64,000 nt of DNA, taken from assembly GCF_030848805.1 (NCBI RefSeq), contig NC_092363.1:3596001-3660000 (forward strand), given 5' to 3'. Shown here in pieces: positions 42,127-54,046 of this stretch; position 1 is the first letter of the stretch; every line of letters begins with the position of its first letter. The notes beneath the pieces are model-generated. The model was given only the letters and a program-made list of their open reading frames with translations. It ran no database searches and was not told the origin of the DNA. The DNA is from Temnothorax longispinosus. Taxonomy: Eukaryota > Arthropoda > Insecta > Hymenoptera > Formicidae. The translations under genes and the position numbers were made by a program.

Positions 42127-45100
42127 TATATAAAACATCAAATGTTCTCGGGTCAAACGTTTAGCCTTTCTGGAAAATTTTATCCCAACATTTGAAAAGT
42201 ACATAGAGTTAAGAAACATGATAATAAGAAATCAATAAAAAATAACACATCAATAAAGAATCAGGCTAAGTCACGACGAAAGCGTCAAGTAAGAGAGGAT
42301 GCCGCTGTTACTCGCGTAGAGAAAGAGAGTCCCGGCGATGATATCGCATAGTTTATTTTCATCGCGTATCACAAAACCGCGGATCCTTTGTGAATCACAG
42401 GGTACGAATGGACGGAAAGGCGCGGCAGGAAATGAGAGGAGGAGAGTGTAAAGGCGGGCGGACGAACGAACGAGCGGAACCTTTGAATATTCACGTGCAC
42501 AGATGAATCGAACGGATTCCCCTGAATATTCAACCGTCTATGGCGATGATAAAAATTATTCTACGCTAGGGAAGAATCGTATTTCAGAGCTACCCGAGGT
42601 ACTTTCTCAATATCGCAGTGATTTCTCGATGAGTTGATAAATCATAGACCCCAAGATATCTTTCTGAAATTCGCAGACAGATAATTATTGATTCTTCGAA
42701 ATTAATGCATTTTGCTACTATACCGTATATTTTAAGAAGAGACGGCCATCAACTCCCATTTAGGCAAATTGTGTTTTAATCGGTATGAATAAATTATTCT
42801 TGAGTTATATAATCATTTACAGTTATGTAATAAATTCCTAAAAAAGCACTCGTCATAATTTAAATTGATATGTTATTCATCATGTTATATAATGTTATCA
42901 TAGATGATGTGTTAGATAAATCGAGACATCACACATATGTCAGTGAAAAATGATATAGAATCATAAAAATCGCTTAATTAATGAATTGAAAATATGAGTT
43001 TTAAAACTGCATAGAATGTCCCGAAATGACAGAAAAATAATTGTCGATTTTTCGCGAGGACGGGGAATGACACATCGTATTTGCGGTTTTACGTCGGAAG
43101 GAGAAAGGAGGGAGATCACGGATATGTTTCTCTAGCCACGGCGTGTATCGACAGGAATTCATATCGTCAGAAAAGAAAAATATTCCCCATCGCTTCCGTA
43201 GTCGTGGTTCAAACCGCCGCGCCGGTTAGACGGTTGACGTCCACCCCGGAAGTTCCGGAGTGGGATTCGGCATGAAATTCCAAAAGCGGAATCTTTCAAC
43301 CGTCGCGGCGAAGAACGAACTCCCCTCGATCTCTTCGTCGAGACTGATACTTCGGCATATTACTGGGGAAACTGTGGAACGTTATTTATGTAAAAGGTGC
43401 AGTAGGTAGGGAAGAATTTCTTAACTTTACCGGGAAAATTCCTTTTCTTCGGTCTTTAGCGAGAAAGTGAGGGCAGTGAGCGAAGGAGATATTATAGTGC
43501 AATCTGAAATAGCACGTATAAAAGCGCCTAGCTATGTTGGCAAATAGATATTTCCCTGAGTACACAGTAGACACACGTCTGTGCAACTTCCTCGACGTTT
43601 AAGTCTCATATCCATACAACTGCGCAACTACGGCATAACTTGAATATTTGATTTTGTACGTTGAAAAAAGAAATATGCGAGTATGAGAAATATACTTGTA
43701 ACGTAGAACCCAGACGTATAATAAATAATTCGAGGTACAATACATCATTTAATACATGCCGAGCATACTCGCAAGATTATAGGTATGTATATGTTATAAG
43801 CAGAATTAATTAAAATCGGATAGGTAATTTTCGAACGTGCAGAAAGTTGGACCGCCGACGAAAAGTTATTCTGTATTCAGCCAGTATTGTTACTATTCTG
43901 GATAGGGTTTAATTAAAGATACCCTTGAGGGCTGCAATGTTTGGAAGAAAGCTCTCACGAACAAAGGGACGAATGGAGTTGATCGAGACCATCCTCTCGT
44001 TAGACGAGTGCCTCAGGGCTAAGTGGTTTACACCGAAGCTTACAATTTTCATTCGCTTGTCTACATTGCGTCTTCCAACGTATATGCCAAACAGTTGGCA
44101 GTGTCAAGAGAAAGTGTTCACGACGAGAAGCGTTGTTTTATGGCACAATAAATATGTAAATGAGTAAAACATTTCGCCTAAATATTCGCAAATATCGCTT
44201 TAAAAAAATAGACTAATGCTACTTTTAAAAATGCAGTATACTGATATAGAACCATGAACTGCTGCCATAACACATCTAGCTGATAGGAAGGGTTTTCGCT
44301 TGAATTCGCGTAAACGCCGGGTCAACTGATATTCCAGGATCGCGCGCAAACAACCTAACGGCACGGCGACGGCCAGCGTCGTTGGCGATGGCGGGATTAT
44401 GGGCTCTCTCAGCTATGGGGAAGGGCCCTACTTGCGGGTCGAGGTAATCAACTGAATGAGCAAGTGACTCTCGAGGACCGACCTCGTGCGGATACGCCGC
44501 CGCCGGTAGCAACCGTTTCATCCCTGCCTTCCTTCCTCGCACCCTTCACCCCTCTCACTCTCTCCTCGATGCGGTCATCTGAATAAACCATGAGTGTTGC
44601 CTTAATGACGGAATCGAAGGTACAAACGGCACGCCGTCCCGTTCCCGTACTCGAATCACTGGTGGTGGATATACACGGCAGAGATAAATTGCGGCGGGAT
44701 TCGCTCTCGCCGCGCCGTGTCTTGAAGAGACCTTATAAGCGCGACTTTTGCGTAATGTTATACAGCGCTTAAACTCAAATCGTAACCGCATTAACGCCGA
44801 TTGCGGCGCAGCATCGCTCGGAGCTCAAGTTTATTTAAATACATAACTTCGTGTCTCTGTTCGTACCGGAAGGAAGACCGATAATACGCGAGATGTCGGA
44901 TAACTTAGTCCCGACCGGCCAAACGCAGACATACATGAACGCGATTGTGCTTATTTATTTACGCATCCCCGAAGCACCATTGCGCATTTCGGTTGCATCG
45001 ACATGGCGCGCGATAACGTTTGCGAAACCAATATCTAACGCACCGAACGTTTGACATTGACGTGATGTTTAAACAATGTTGATATTTTACATGCACATGC

Positions 45101-46282
45101 ATTAACACATATTTGCGCTCACGGTCGCGTAAAAGTAAAAAAAAATCCGCTCGCGTGTTTGTACAACGCATATTTATAGAAGCGGCGGACGCGGTCACCG
45201 TCGGTATTATTCCTCGAGCAAGGTTTTCTATTGCGTTGAAATAATGCTCCTCCACCACGAAACTTTCTTTATTCCGCACCAAACAAAACGCAGCCGTTCC
45301 ATGTGCACAAGTATAACGAAAATCGTAATTAAACGCTGAATTTTATATAACGCTCTTCTCAGTAATTATACTTCGTTCCGTTTGTAATTTCCTTAGGTAG
45401 CTGGTATTTTATTTAACTACCTTTTAATAGTCGACGAGTCGTCCGAGTTAAAGTTCCTGTGATACTCACTAAAATTCACTCGTGCCTTGAACTTCCTTTT
45501 GACTAAGGAATAATTAAAATACTTCAATTAAATGAATTCTTATCTTCCCGGCCAGATTTCTTTACCCCGGCCCCGCCTGCTTTGTCTTGCTTTATATTAA
45601 AGTTGATGTAACAAATATTAATCAATCGATATCTCCCGAACGTGTTTCACATATAAATGTAAAGCAGAAATACAGAACATAAATAGACAAAGAAAAAGTA
45701 TTTTCGAATAAACAGAAAGAAAATTCTATTTTTGATTATGTAGAAAAGAATATATATGTTGTGCAAATCTGTTCAGTTACCTATGCAATTCTTCGGCTTT
45801 AACGATCAATGTGTTTAATTTGGCATTATCAGACCGCCGAGCAAAGATTCGTAATTACGCTTTAATACAATCACCATCATTACTTTGACATTGCCGTGTA
45901 AAGTTAGTGACGCACGCGTATATTGCGAACGAACTCAAACATAATATCCTGAAAAGCACTCGTAACTCTATTTCGTTGGGTCACATACCTCGTACAAGGC
46001 TCTAGACCATGATACCGCAATCTGCTTTTGCTATTCCCAGTTTGATAGATGTTTAATATTACTTGAAAATCTCTACGCATGATATAGCGATGCTCATGAC
46101 GTATATATAAAGATATAGTAAATCGAATTGTTAACAAAAACAGACTCAACCATAAATTTCCCGCAATACAGCCGGTGTTATTTATAATCCAATGAATATT
46201 TTAGAAAGTCTTATTCGTTATCAGCTATCTACCGTAACTTGAACGTCAACGCTTTGTAAATTCACATTCGTTAATATCCATA

Positions 46283-46635
46283 CAGGGAGAGAATTTTTTG
46301 TTATATTTTACCGTTAAGTTCACTACAAACAATGGGACAACTTGGCAACCAAGGAATTTTTGAAATATACTTACCAAAGACATTTTACAAACAACGTGAT
46401 AAAAATTACCAAGCGGATTGGTAATTTTTGAAAAATTATTGAAATTTCCTAGATATATTTCAGTAAAATTAATCAAACATATTTTATATCTTATATTTTA
46501 ATGTAATAGATATTAATATTTTTTATTATGGTAGATATATTAATCAGAATAGCTCGCAAAAAATTCGTGGTGATACATGTTGTCCCACGACTATCATGAT
46601 TTCAGGGTAAATTTTAAGAGAAAATTCTCTCCGTG
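46283..46635. mobile_element. 353-bp mariner-like MITE with TA flanks
   Basis: The two 29-bp ends (46283-46311 and 46607-46635) are inverted repeats matching at 24 of 29 positions, beginning CAGGGAGAGAATTTT and CACGGAGAGAATTTT. A TA dinucleotide flanks each side (46281-46282 and 46636-46637), the target duplication typical of Tc1/mariner elements. Inside, AAAAATTACCAA (46401-46412) and TTGGTAATTTTT (46418-46429) form a perfect 12-bp stem with a 5-nt loop. There is no coding capacity. Confidence 0.75.
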
Positions 46636-48770
46636 TAGAAATTGTAAGATTCCATAAAAAGTTTTATATTAAAAGTATATCAATATCTGATTTAACAACT
46701 ACGTAATGTGTAGTTCGATGATCAAACCTAAGCGAGGAAAACGAGTGCCGAAAAAATGATAAATGACAGATATGAAAGGGAAAACTCGTCTCGTCGGATA
46801 AAGTTTTCCAGATGGAAGCGTATCGCCTGCGATTTGAGAATCCGGCGTCTTTCAGGGAGAAAGAATAACTGTCGCCATCGATGTCACGGTCGAACACGTG
46901 GCGGTAATCTTCGAGGATAACCCGCCGTGTCAATGTTACAACCGATCCGAAACGTAAACGTCCTTCTCCACACTCATCGAAAACCGCTTGTCACTTTCCT
47001 ACCGTCATGGAATACGCGTTACGGAGAACAACTAAGCATATATCGCGAGCGGATTTTATTGACGTCCCCCTGAATTCTTCCCCGGCTTTTCTACCGGCTT
47101 TATAATGCAAAACGTCGGATTCTCGGCGCACTCATATCGCGGTCTTCCTCGTCGTAGCTTCCGACAGCCGTTATACCGAGGCAGCCTCATAATGTTCACA
47201 TGACGGGAACTAGAGGAAAACGCCGCAGGTGCTTATGCACATCGCGGCGTTGCCTTTCCGGATAACGTGAATTAATAAAAGATGCGTCAATCCGAGGACG
47301 CGCTTAACGTAGCATTGCGAGAAATATAATATTTTTCAGCGGAAGCCTATTGGCATGTAAAACCCGCGATCGTGCACATTGTAGTGAAGGATACTATTTC
47401 ATTGTCAAGAATAGATATATACACTCGCTACATTATATATACATATATAAGTATATGACAAAAACAGAAATTCTTGCGAGAGACTATTTTACAAGATACA
47501 TTGTTAAGATACATTATCTTGAGAGTTACTAAGTTTCCTTAGTAGTATATCCTTAGCAATATTGACTTGCGCTTCAATTCGCGGAATAACGTAGACTCGA
47601 TATACACATGTATATTTGGATTAATAACTTATTAAAACATTTATCATATTCTGTCGGAATATAATTGTTTAAATTCTCTGGACATTAATAAATATCCAGA
47701 TAATTTTTATGTGAAAGATATTATGCCTGTATAAAATTTCTATTATCATTAAAAACGCATAATAAGCGCAATAGCATGTCTATTAAAAATTAATATCGGC
47801 TTTCCGTCATCGGTAAACTTTTTCGAACAAATATGAAACTGATATTTGGATTTCAGACATGTAAAAATCCGGTATCTCATTTTCGGACGGGCAAATAACG
47901 CCGGTACAATCTAAGCGGATGAAAGTTCGATTTTCTCTCGTGATACGTCTACATAAATAATGTGTAAAATCGTGAAACTTTTCAAATTAAAAAAAACACG
48001 ATGTTCGTTGTGTCGGAGCGCTGGCAGCTAATGCGTAATTTATTAAGATACACGGTCTCTTTAGTCGATACGGAAACAAGAGATGAAGAAACGAGCGACC
48101 TGAGAAAACTTATCGCCGCCTGTGTTATCGGGGACAGCATGCTTTTAAATATATTTCAACAGGATTTATGGCCGACAGATTTATGAGAATGTCCACACGT
48201 CCATTTTAACGATTTTATATCCTGCACGACGGTACTTACGTCGTAAAGAGCCAGCAATCGCATTAATCACTGCGACATCGTTGTTCGATCGCATAAATTT
48301 TATCACAGATCAAAAATAAATATTAATGATAATAAATAACTAAACATATATGTTGTATATTGTAATCGATATCTCGACTACAATAATGCGAACTTGTAAG
48401 TTTGAAATTTTATTATTGCTAAGCTAAATAATTAATCGAGATGCAAAGCTGTAATAATATGATAACTGCGCGCAATATTAATCGAGATATTGAAAAAAAT
48501 TTTTAAATTGTATCTAATTTCTTTAGATTTAAAACTTAAAGAAATAAAGCCAAAGTTGCTTGCCAAACACTATTTGCACACTATTTGACTAATCATTCAA
48601 TGCTTAATGTATTACTAGATAATTACGTTGTTTAAAAGTACATCCTATGCGCATTTCAAACAGTTCGTATTGTACTATTTTGTCATGAATACTATTATAG
48701 CCTGTTGCATAGTTAATATAAGCGCATTGATACATCCTTGACAGTACAATTGGCTGAGATCGTTGGAAGA

Positions 48771-51052
48771 ATGTGGACAAAAACGTGTATAGCCTTCATA
48801 ATTGCATTTTTGTGTGTGATAGTGCAGTATAATGTGATATATGCCAAACGGATACTAGCTATATCAAATTTTCCATCGTACAGCCATCAAATATCTTATC
48901 GCGCTTTATGGTTAGAATTACACAGACGAGGTCATGAAATTGTGTCGGTCACTACAGATCCTATAAACAATTCTTCTTTAACTAATTATACAGAAATTGA
49001 CTTAAAATACTTTTATAATCATAATTTTCCCGAATATAAAACGCTTCTACCGTATGCTAGCGTTACTAAGGCGAGCCTTAAGTTACAACTTCTAGAAGTA
49101 GAACGAAGAATGGTATGGGCTGCGTTACACATCTTGAATCGTGAAGTTTTTAAAAAACCAGAGATGAAAAAATTATATGCACCTGGTAGCAACGAACATT
49201 TTGACGCAGTTATTGTAGCGCAGGGTCCCACAGTTTCGATGAATGCTTTCGCATACAGATTTAACGCTCCTCTCATAGGTAACAAAAAGACAATATTAAT
49301 ATAATAAATAAATTAGATTATAATACATTTGGTTTTGAACAATTACTCGTTTTATAACCGCATATCATGAGGCAATAAAAAGTGACCTGACACGTAGGTA
49401 TTTCAAGCACGGACGTATTCAATCATTTGCGCTATACGTTTGGATCTTTGCTTCTCCCATCGCATATTTCTAATTGGCAAACCAATACGCCAGTTGAAAA
49501 AAACATGTCATTTTGGAGGAGACTCGTCAACTTTTATGAAGTGTGGAGGCAGATGTATTTCTGGGCGAACGAACATACTGTTATAGAGGATGCGATCGCG
49601 AAAGAGTACTTAGGACAAGATCTGCCGCATATCGACGACATAACGAGAAACATGAGCATATACCTTGTAAACAAACATCCAACGTTTTTACATGGCAAAC
49701 CCGAACAACCGAATGTCATATTTTATCATGGTTTTCATATTGCAAAAGCACCAGATACTCTGCCAGAAGTATATATAACACATATATATATATGTATATG
49801 TATATTATTTTTCCGATCTCTTTAAATGAGATTTATTATATTTTTTTTATTATATACATAGTGCCGTGTTGTGCATTTACATAACCATTAGTCTCGTTAT
49901 ATTCGATAGAATGTAAAACAATTTCTTGACGACGCGAAGGAAGGATTTATTTATGTCAGTCTTGGAACTAATGTTAGATGGGAGGACCTACCAAACAATG
50001 CGCTTGAAGCTTTCGTTGAAGCATTCTCAGCTTTGCCGTATAAATTTATTTGGAAATTTAACCCTGATCTATTACCCAAGAAATTTAAAAATATCCTGGC
50101 ATTGAATTGGCTCCCTCAGCAAAGCATTCTCGGTAACATCACGGGTGCAAAATGTCTTAACCTTTAAGTGCGCAGCTTTGCATGTATGTAAAGCGACTTA
50201 AACGACTTTTCGATGCATCGTGTACTCTCCCTTATGAAGTTTGATCTGAAAACGCGCCGCTTTGTACATCTCTAAGGGCCTTCTCTGGCCTTCCTAGCAG
50301 AAAGAAAAAAATACTTAGAATGTTACGAAAAATTGCGCATTTAAAGGTTAAATTCAATAATTTCTGTATTTCTATCTTAGAATTAGTAATCTCTGAAGTT
50401 TGTGCTAATTTTTTCGCTCGCAGCTCATCCAAATATCAAGCTATTTATTTACCAAGGTGGTCAACAGAGTACTGAAGAAGCTATTTATTACGGGATTCCA
50501 CTAATAGGATTTCCCATTATATGGGATCAAATATATCAAGTGCAAAATATAGTAAGACTAGGTGTTGGAATTCAACTTCAGATTGATAATCTTTCGAATA
50601 AAAGCATTATGGCCAGTATACATGAAGTTATAAGCAACAAGAGGTACTATGCCGTCTAAATCATAGATTAATAAATAACTTTATCCTTCTTATATTACAT
50701 GTTGATAGATGTAATATAAAAATAAGAGTTTTATTATGCCTTAAAATGTGTAAGAACATTATTCTTTGTTTTCAGATACAAAAATCAAATGGAACATCTG
50801 AGTAAACTCTTTAAGGATTCACCGTATGACAGTCTTCAAAATGCGGTACAGTGGATTGAGTACGTGATACGTCTAAATGGGACACCTTTCTTGCGAAATA
50901 GTCTTGGCGATGAGCCGTGGTATCAACGATACGACTGGGACATCATCGGATTTCTCGCCATAGTATTATTTATTGCATCCCTTATTTCTATATGGGCACT
51001 ACTTCAGATTTTTCGATTTCATTTACGATTATTATCGAACTCGCTGTGGTAG
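48771..51052 (+). CDS. UDP-glycosyltransferase (UGT), five exons, intact
   Basis: Exons are 48771-49278, 49398-49768, 49910-50132, 50424-50643 and 50776-51052. All introns are GT-AG, with phases 1, 0, 1, 2, and give 532 codons plus TAG, usual for insect UGTs. UGTs transfer sugar from a UDP-sugar to small lipophilic compounds in the ER. Residues 1-25 form a hydrophobic signal peptide. The His expected for acceptor activation is H39 in SYSHQ. The donor-binding signature runs from NWLPQQ across the exon 3/4 junction through FIYQGGQQSTEEA to WDQ. A membrane helix lies at about 497-519, followed by a short basic cytoplasmic tail. Position 150, where most family members carry Asp or Glu to pair with the His, is Ala. 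The ATG at 48771 is chosen because the signal peptide starts there. A second UGT follows 592 bp downstream in the same orientation, indicating tandem duplication. Confidence 0.93.
50161..50347. mobile_element. 187-bp TTAA-flanked MITE inside UGT intron 3
   Basis: The ends CCTTTAAGTGCGCA and TGCGCATTTAAAGG are inverted repeats with one mismatch in 14. TTAA flanks both sides (50157-50160 and 50348-50351), the target duplication of piggyBac-type transposons. Without the element and one TTAA, the host intron would be about 100 bp, close to the 84-bp intron at the same place in the neighbouring UGT. That supports insertion after the duplication. There is no coding capacity. Confidence 0.75.
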
Positions 51053-51644
51053 AGAGTTCTTAGTATTAGAATATATTAATGTTATTATACTAAACCAAAA
51101 ATGCATTAGTTTCCATATACTAATAATAATTTCAGTAAATTATCTTAAAGATTTCTGTCTTCATGTATAGCTTCTAAGATCATATTAAATTATATTATAT
51201 ATGATATTTTAAATAAAAGCTGTAATTGAAATAGGATGTTCTTTTATATATATATAAAGTTAATAACGTAGAGAAAAAATTTGTCTTTTAATTATTTTTT
51301 AACACAACAGATCTATTTAAAAAGATAGTATAAAATCTTAATTAAATTATTTTTTATATCACATTTATCAGCGTCTTATATAAGCACATACTATATATAT
51401 TATATATGTATATACATTTAAATAATATACATTATGTCTGATAATATACAATGAATTTTTTATATTTATGTCAGTAAGAATGGCATAATGAAAGAATTAT
51501 GAAGTATCTGGGTGGGGAAGCCTTGAAAACTAACTTTTGAGTCTTGATAATGGCCATTAAGCAACATATTTATACCAGTAACTCGTATAAATTTCAAAAG
51601 TATACTACAATCTACTTTAGAAAAGCATTCACGACCATGGCAAA
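51053..51644 (+). other. Spacer between the two UGT genes
   Basis: This AT-rich 592-bp spacer holds the 3' UTR of the first UGT and the promoter of the second. A weak TATA-like sequence, TTTATACC, lies near 51570 and another, GTATAAA, near 51590. Neither is decisive. No other feature is seen. Confidence 0.55.
51212..51217 (+). promoter_or_regulatory. Poly(A) signal of the first UGT
   Basis: A canonical AATAAA lies 160 bp past the TAG stop of the first UGT, and is the likely polyadenylation signal. Confidence 0.6.
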
Positions 51645-51711
51645 ATGTGGAAAGTTATTTATAAAATGTTTATCGTATTATCTTTGTGGTTTCTACTGGC
51701 AAACGATATAA
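51637..51711 (+). promoter_or_regulatory. Upstream overlapping ORF at the start of the second UGT
   Basis: An ATG at 51637 in a strong start context (ACGACCATGG) opens a 24-codon frame ending with TAA at 51709-51711. It begins 8 nt before the UGT start codon at 51645 and overlaps it in another frame. Scanning ribosomes would meet it first if transcription starts upstream, which would reduce translation of the UGT. I do not see an equivalent in the first UGT. Confidence 0.5.
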
Positions 51712-54046
51712 CGAATACCGAAAGAATACTCGTAATTACGCCTGCACCTTTTTATAGTCATCATGTAGTTTTCCGAGCGTTGTGCTTAGCCTTAAATAAA
51801 CGTGGACATGAACTAACCGTGATAACTCCACATCCGATAAAAGATTCGACATTAAAAAATTATACAGAAATTGGTTTGGATTTACATGAAATAAACAAAT
51901 ACTACCATTTAGTATCACAACTGCCGATGATCGAATTCCTCAAATTCTTATGGAAGTTATCACATCAAGTAAGCATAAAAATATTTGAAGACCTAAAATT
52001 TAAAGAACTCTACAGACACGATAGCAATGAAAAGTTCGACGCGGTTATTCTAGAATCACTAGGTTGTATGTCACTATCTACTATGGCGTATAGATTTAAC
52101 GCTCCTCTTATAGGGGTAAGATAATTTCTGCAAATAATATATACAAGTTATCTCGCAAATGACATGTATTATACAAGAAATGGTCAATATTTTAAAGATG
52201 CATTGCTCGTTATAAGCGTAAAAATATTGACTTTTTCTCTTAAAACAAGAATACTCAAAATGTGTAATGAAAAAGAAGATTGATATCGATTAATCCGTGA
52301 CATTATATATATCTTAGGAATTATATCTGTGAACATACACAATTACCATCGATATATTTTTGGTAGTCCTATATATCCATCGCATCCTTCAAACTGGGAA
52401 TTTAATATACTACCTGAAGAAAATCCGTCGATTTGGCAAAGACTGTGGAACTTTATCGACACGTGGTGCCTTATTCATTATTGGATTAATAATTACATAA
52501 CAGTGGAGCAGGAAATCGTTAAAAAATATCTCGGAAACGATATACCGTACATCGTCGACATAATGAAGAACATGAGTGTGATGTTAGTCAATGAGAACCC
52601 GATACTTGCATACCCCAGACCCGAACAGCCAAACGCAATATTTTTTAACGGTATCCATATACAAAAAACACCACCATCTTTACCAAAAGTATGTAATCAT
52701 TAACAATTATTCTTCTGAGATATCGTCGAGCTATTTGCTTATTACCTACTTCCATTATTTCTTAATAAACATGAGTAATAAACTTAAATCAATGACAAGG
52801 ACTTAGGACAATTCCTAGATGACGCGATGGAAGGATTTATTTACGTGAGCTTTGGAACTACTTGCCATGATTTACCGAAAGAAACGCTGAAGAACATTGT
52901 TGAAGTGTTTTCGAAATTACCTTATAAAATAGTTTGGAAATTCGACTGCGAGTTGCCGGAAAAGCTCGATAATGCATTTATCTCAGAATGGTTTTTGCAG
53001 CAAGGCGTACTCGGTAAAATTAAAAGTGTGAAGTCATTATTCCGCGATCGATAGTCCATTTACACGATGCGCGGCGCTAATTATCTCGTTCGTGCAGCTC
53101 ATCCGAACATCAAGCTGTTTATTTATCAAGGAGGAACCCAAAGTACTGAAGAAGCTGTCCACTACGCGGTTCCAATCTTAGGAATTCCGACTATATCCGA
53201 ACAAGAAAATCGAGTTCGACGATTGGTCTCGTTGGGTGCGGCAATATATATTAAATTTAACGAATTAACCAAGGAACGTCTTGATAGTGCTATTTATCAA
53301 ATCCTCAATGATAAAAGGTATTATGTGCATATAATACGTTGATTACTTGAAATTTGGATGTCAGTCATAAATGCTTGACATGCAAATTTCCATCTAGGTT
53401 TCGTCAATTATATATGACTGCAGACAAACTAGTTTATAAACTAGTATCTGGATCAATATAATGTTCGAAGATGATACTACAATATAAACGAATTACCAGT
53501 AATCTCTTATTGACAATTCACATTTATACTGTAATATTATATTTAAAAGTTGTAATGTATAACAAATATTTTACAACAAATTTGGTGAAATAATTCTGAT
53601 GTTTTTTACATCTTAATTGTTCGATTTATATAAAATTCTCTTAGAAGTCAATATGTAATAGATATACACTAATATAAGTTATATTATGATCAGTTTTTGT
53701 TATATAATACTTAAAAAATTAATAAGTTTTTCTTTAACTATTGATACAGTTAAATTGCGAATTTATTAATTTACTTTGTAGTTACAAAGAAAAGATGATG
53801 TACCTAAGTTCTCTCTTCAAGAATCAACCATATAACAGCACTGAAAATTTAATATGGTGGATAGAATTCGTGATGCGTCACAAAGGGGTAAATCATCTTC
53901 GATTTAGTGACAGCGATAAACCATGGTATCAACGTTACGATATAGATATTATTGCGTTGCTCGCCACGGCATTATTTATAATCGAATGCGTAATAGCACT
54001 AACTATTATCCAAATTATACGTTTTACCTTAAACAATATTGTTTAA
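51645..54046 (+). CDS. UDP-glycosyltransferase (UGT) paralogue, exon 1/2 frame broken; possible pseudogene
   Basis: Five exons parallel the neighbouring UGT: 51645-52115, 52318-52688, 52800-53013, 53098-53317 and 53782-54046. Exons 2 and 4 have the same lengths as in the neighbour (371 and 220 bp) and the later phases match. Exon 1 encodes a signal peptide and H39 in FYSHH, then FDAVILE at 131-137 with the acidic residue present. Exon 4 has FIYQGGTQSTEEA and SEQ in place of WDQ. Exon 5 ends in a membrane helix and a short tail. The exon 1 donor is GGG/GTAAG, leaving phase 0, while exon 2 needs phase 1. Two extra G's relative to the neighbour shift the frame and give a stop after four codons in exon 2. 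No alternative GT or AG nearby restores the frame. The W-x-P-Q-Q donor motif reads WFLQQ, also unusual. No other stop or frameshift is seen. Confidence 0.85.

Larger units (their letters stand above)
30881..48770. other. Gene-poor region between CpG-rich block and UGT cluster
   Basis: AT-rich DNA alternates with shorter CpG-rich segments (for example 40.4-41.3 and 44.3-45.1 kb). It contains GA tracts, a 30-bp tandem duplication and two inverted-repeat elements, each listed separately. Open frames are below about 110 codons, lack recognisable motifs, and many run antisense to each other. I see no supported exon, but short exons of long-intron genes could be missed by eye. Confidence 0.4.

Noticed and set aside
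44276..44542. 88-codon minus-strand open frame, considered as a small secreted or neuropeptide precursor
   Set aside because: No signal peptide and no consistent dibasic cleavage pattern are visible.
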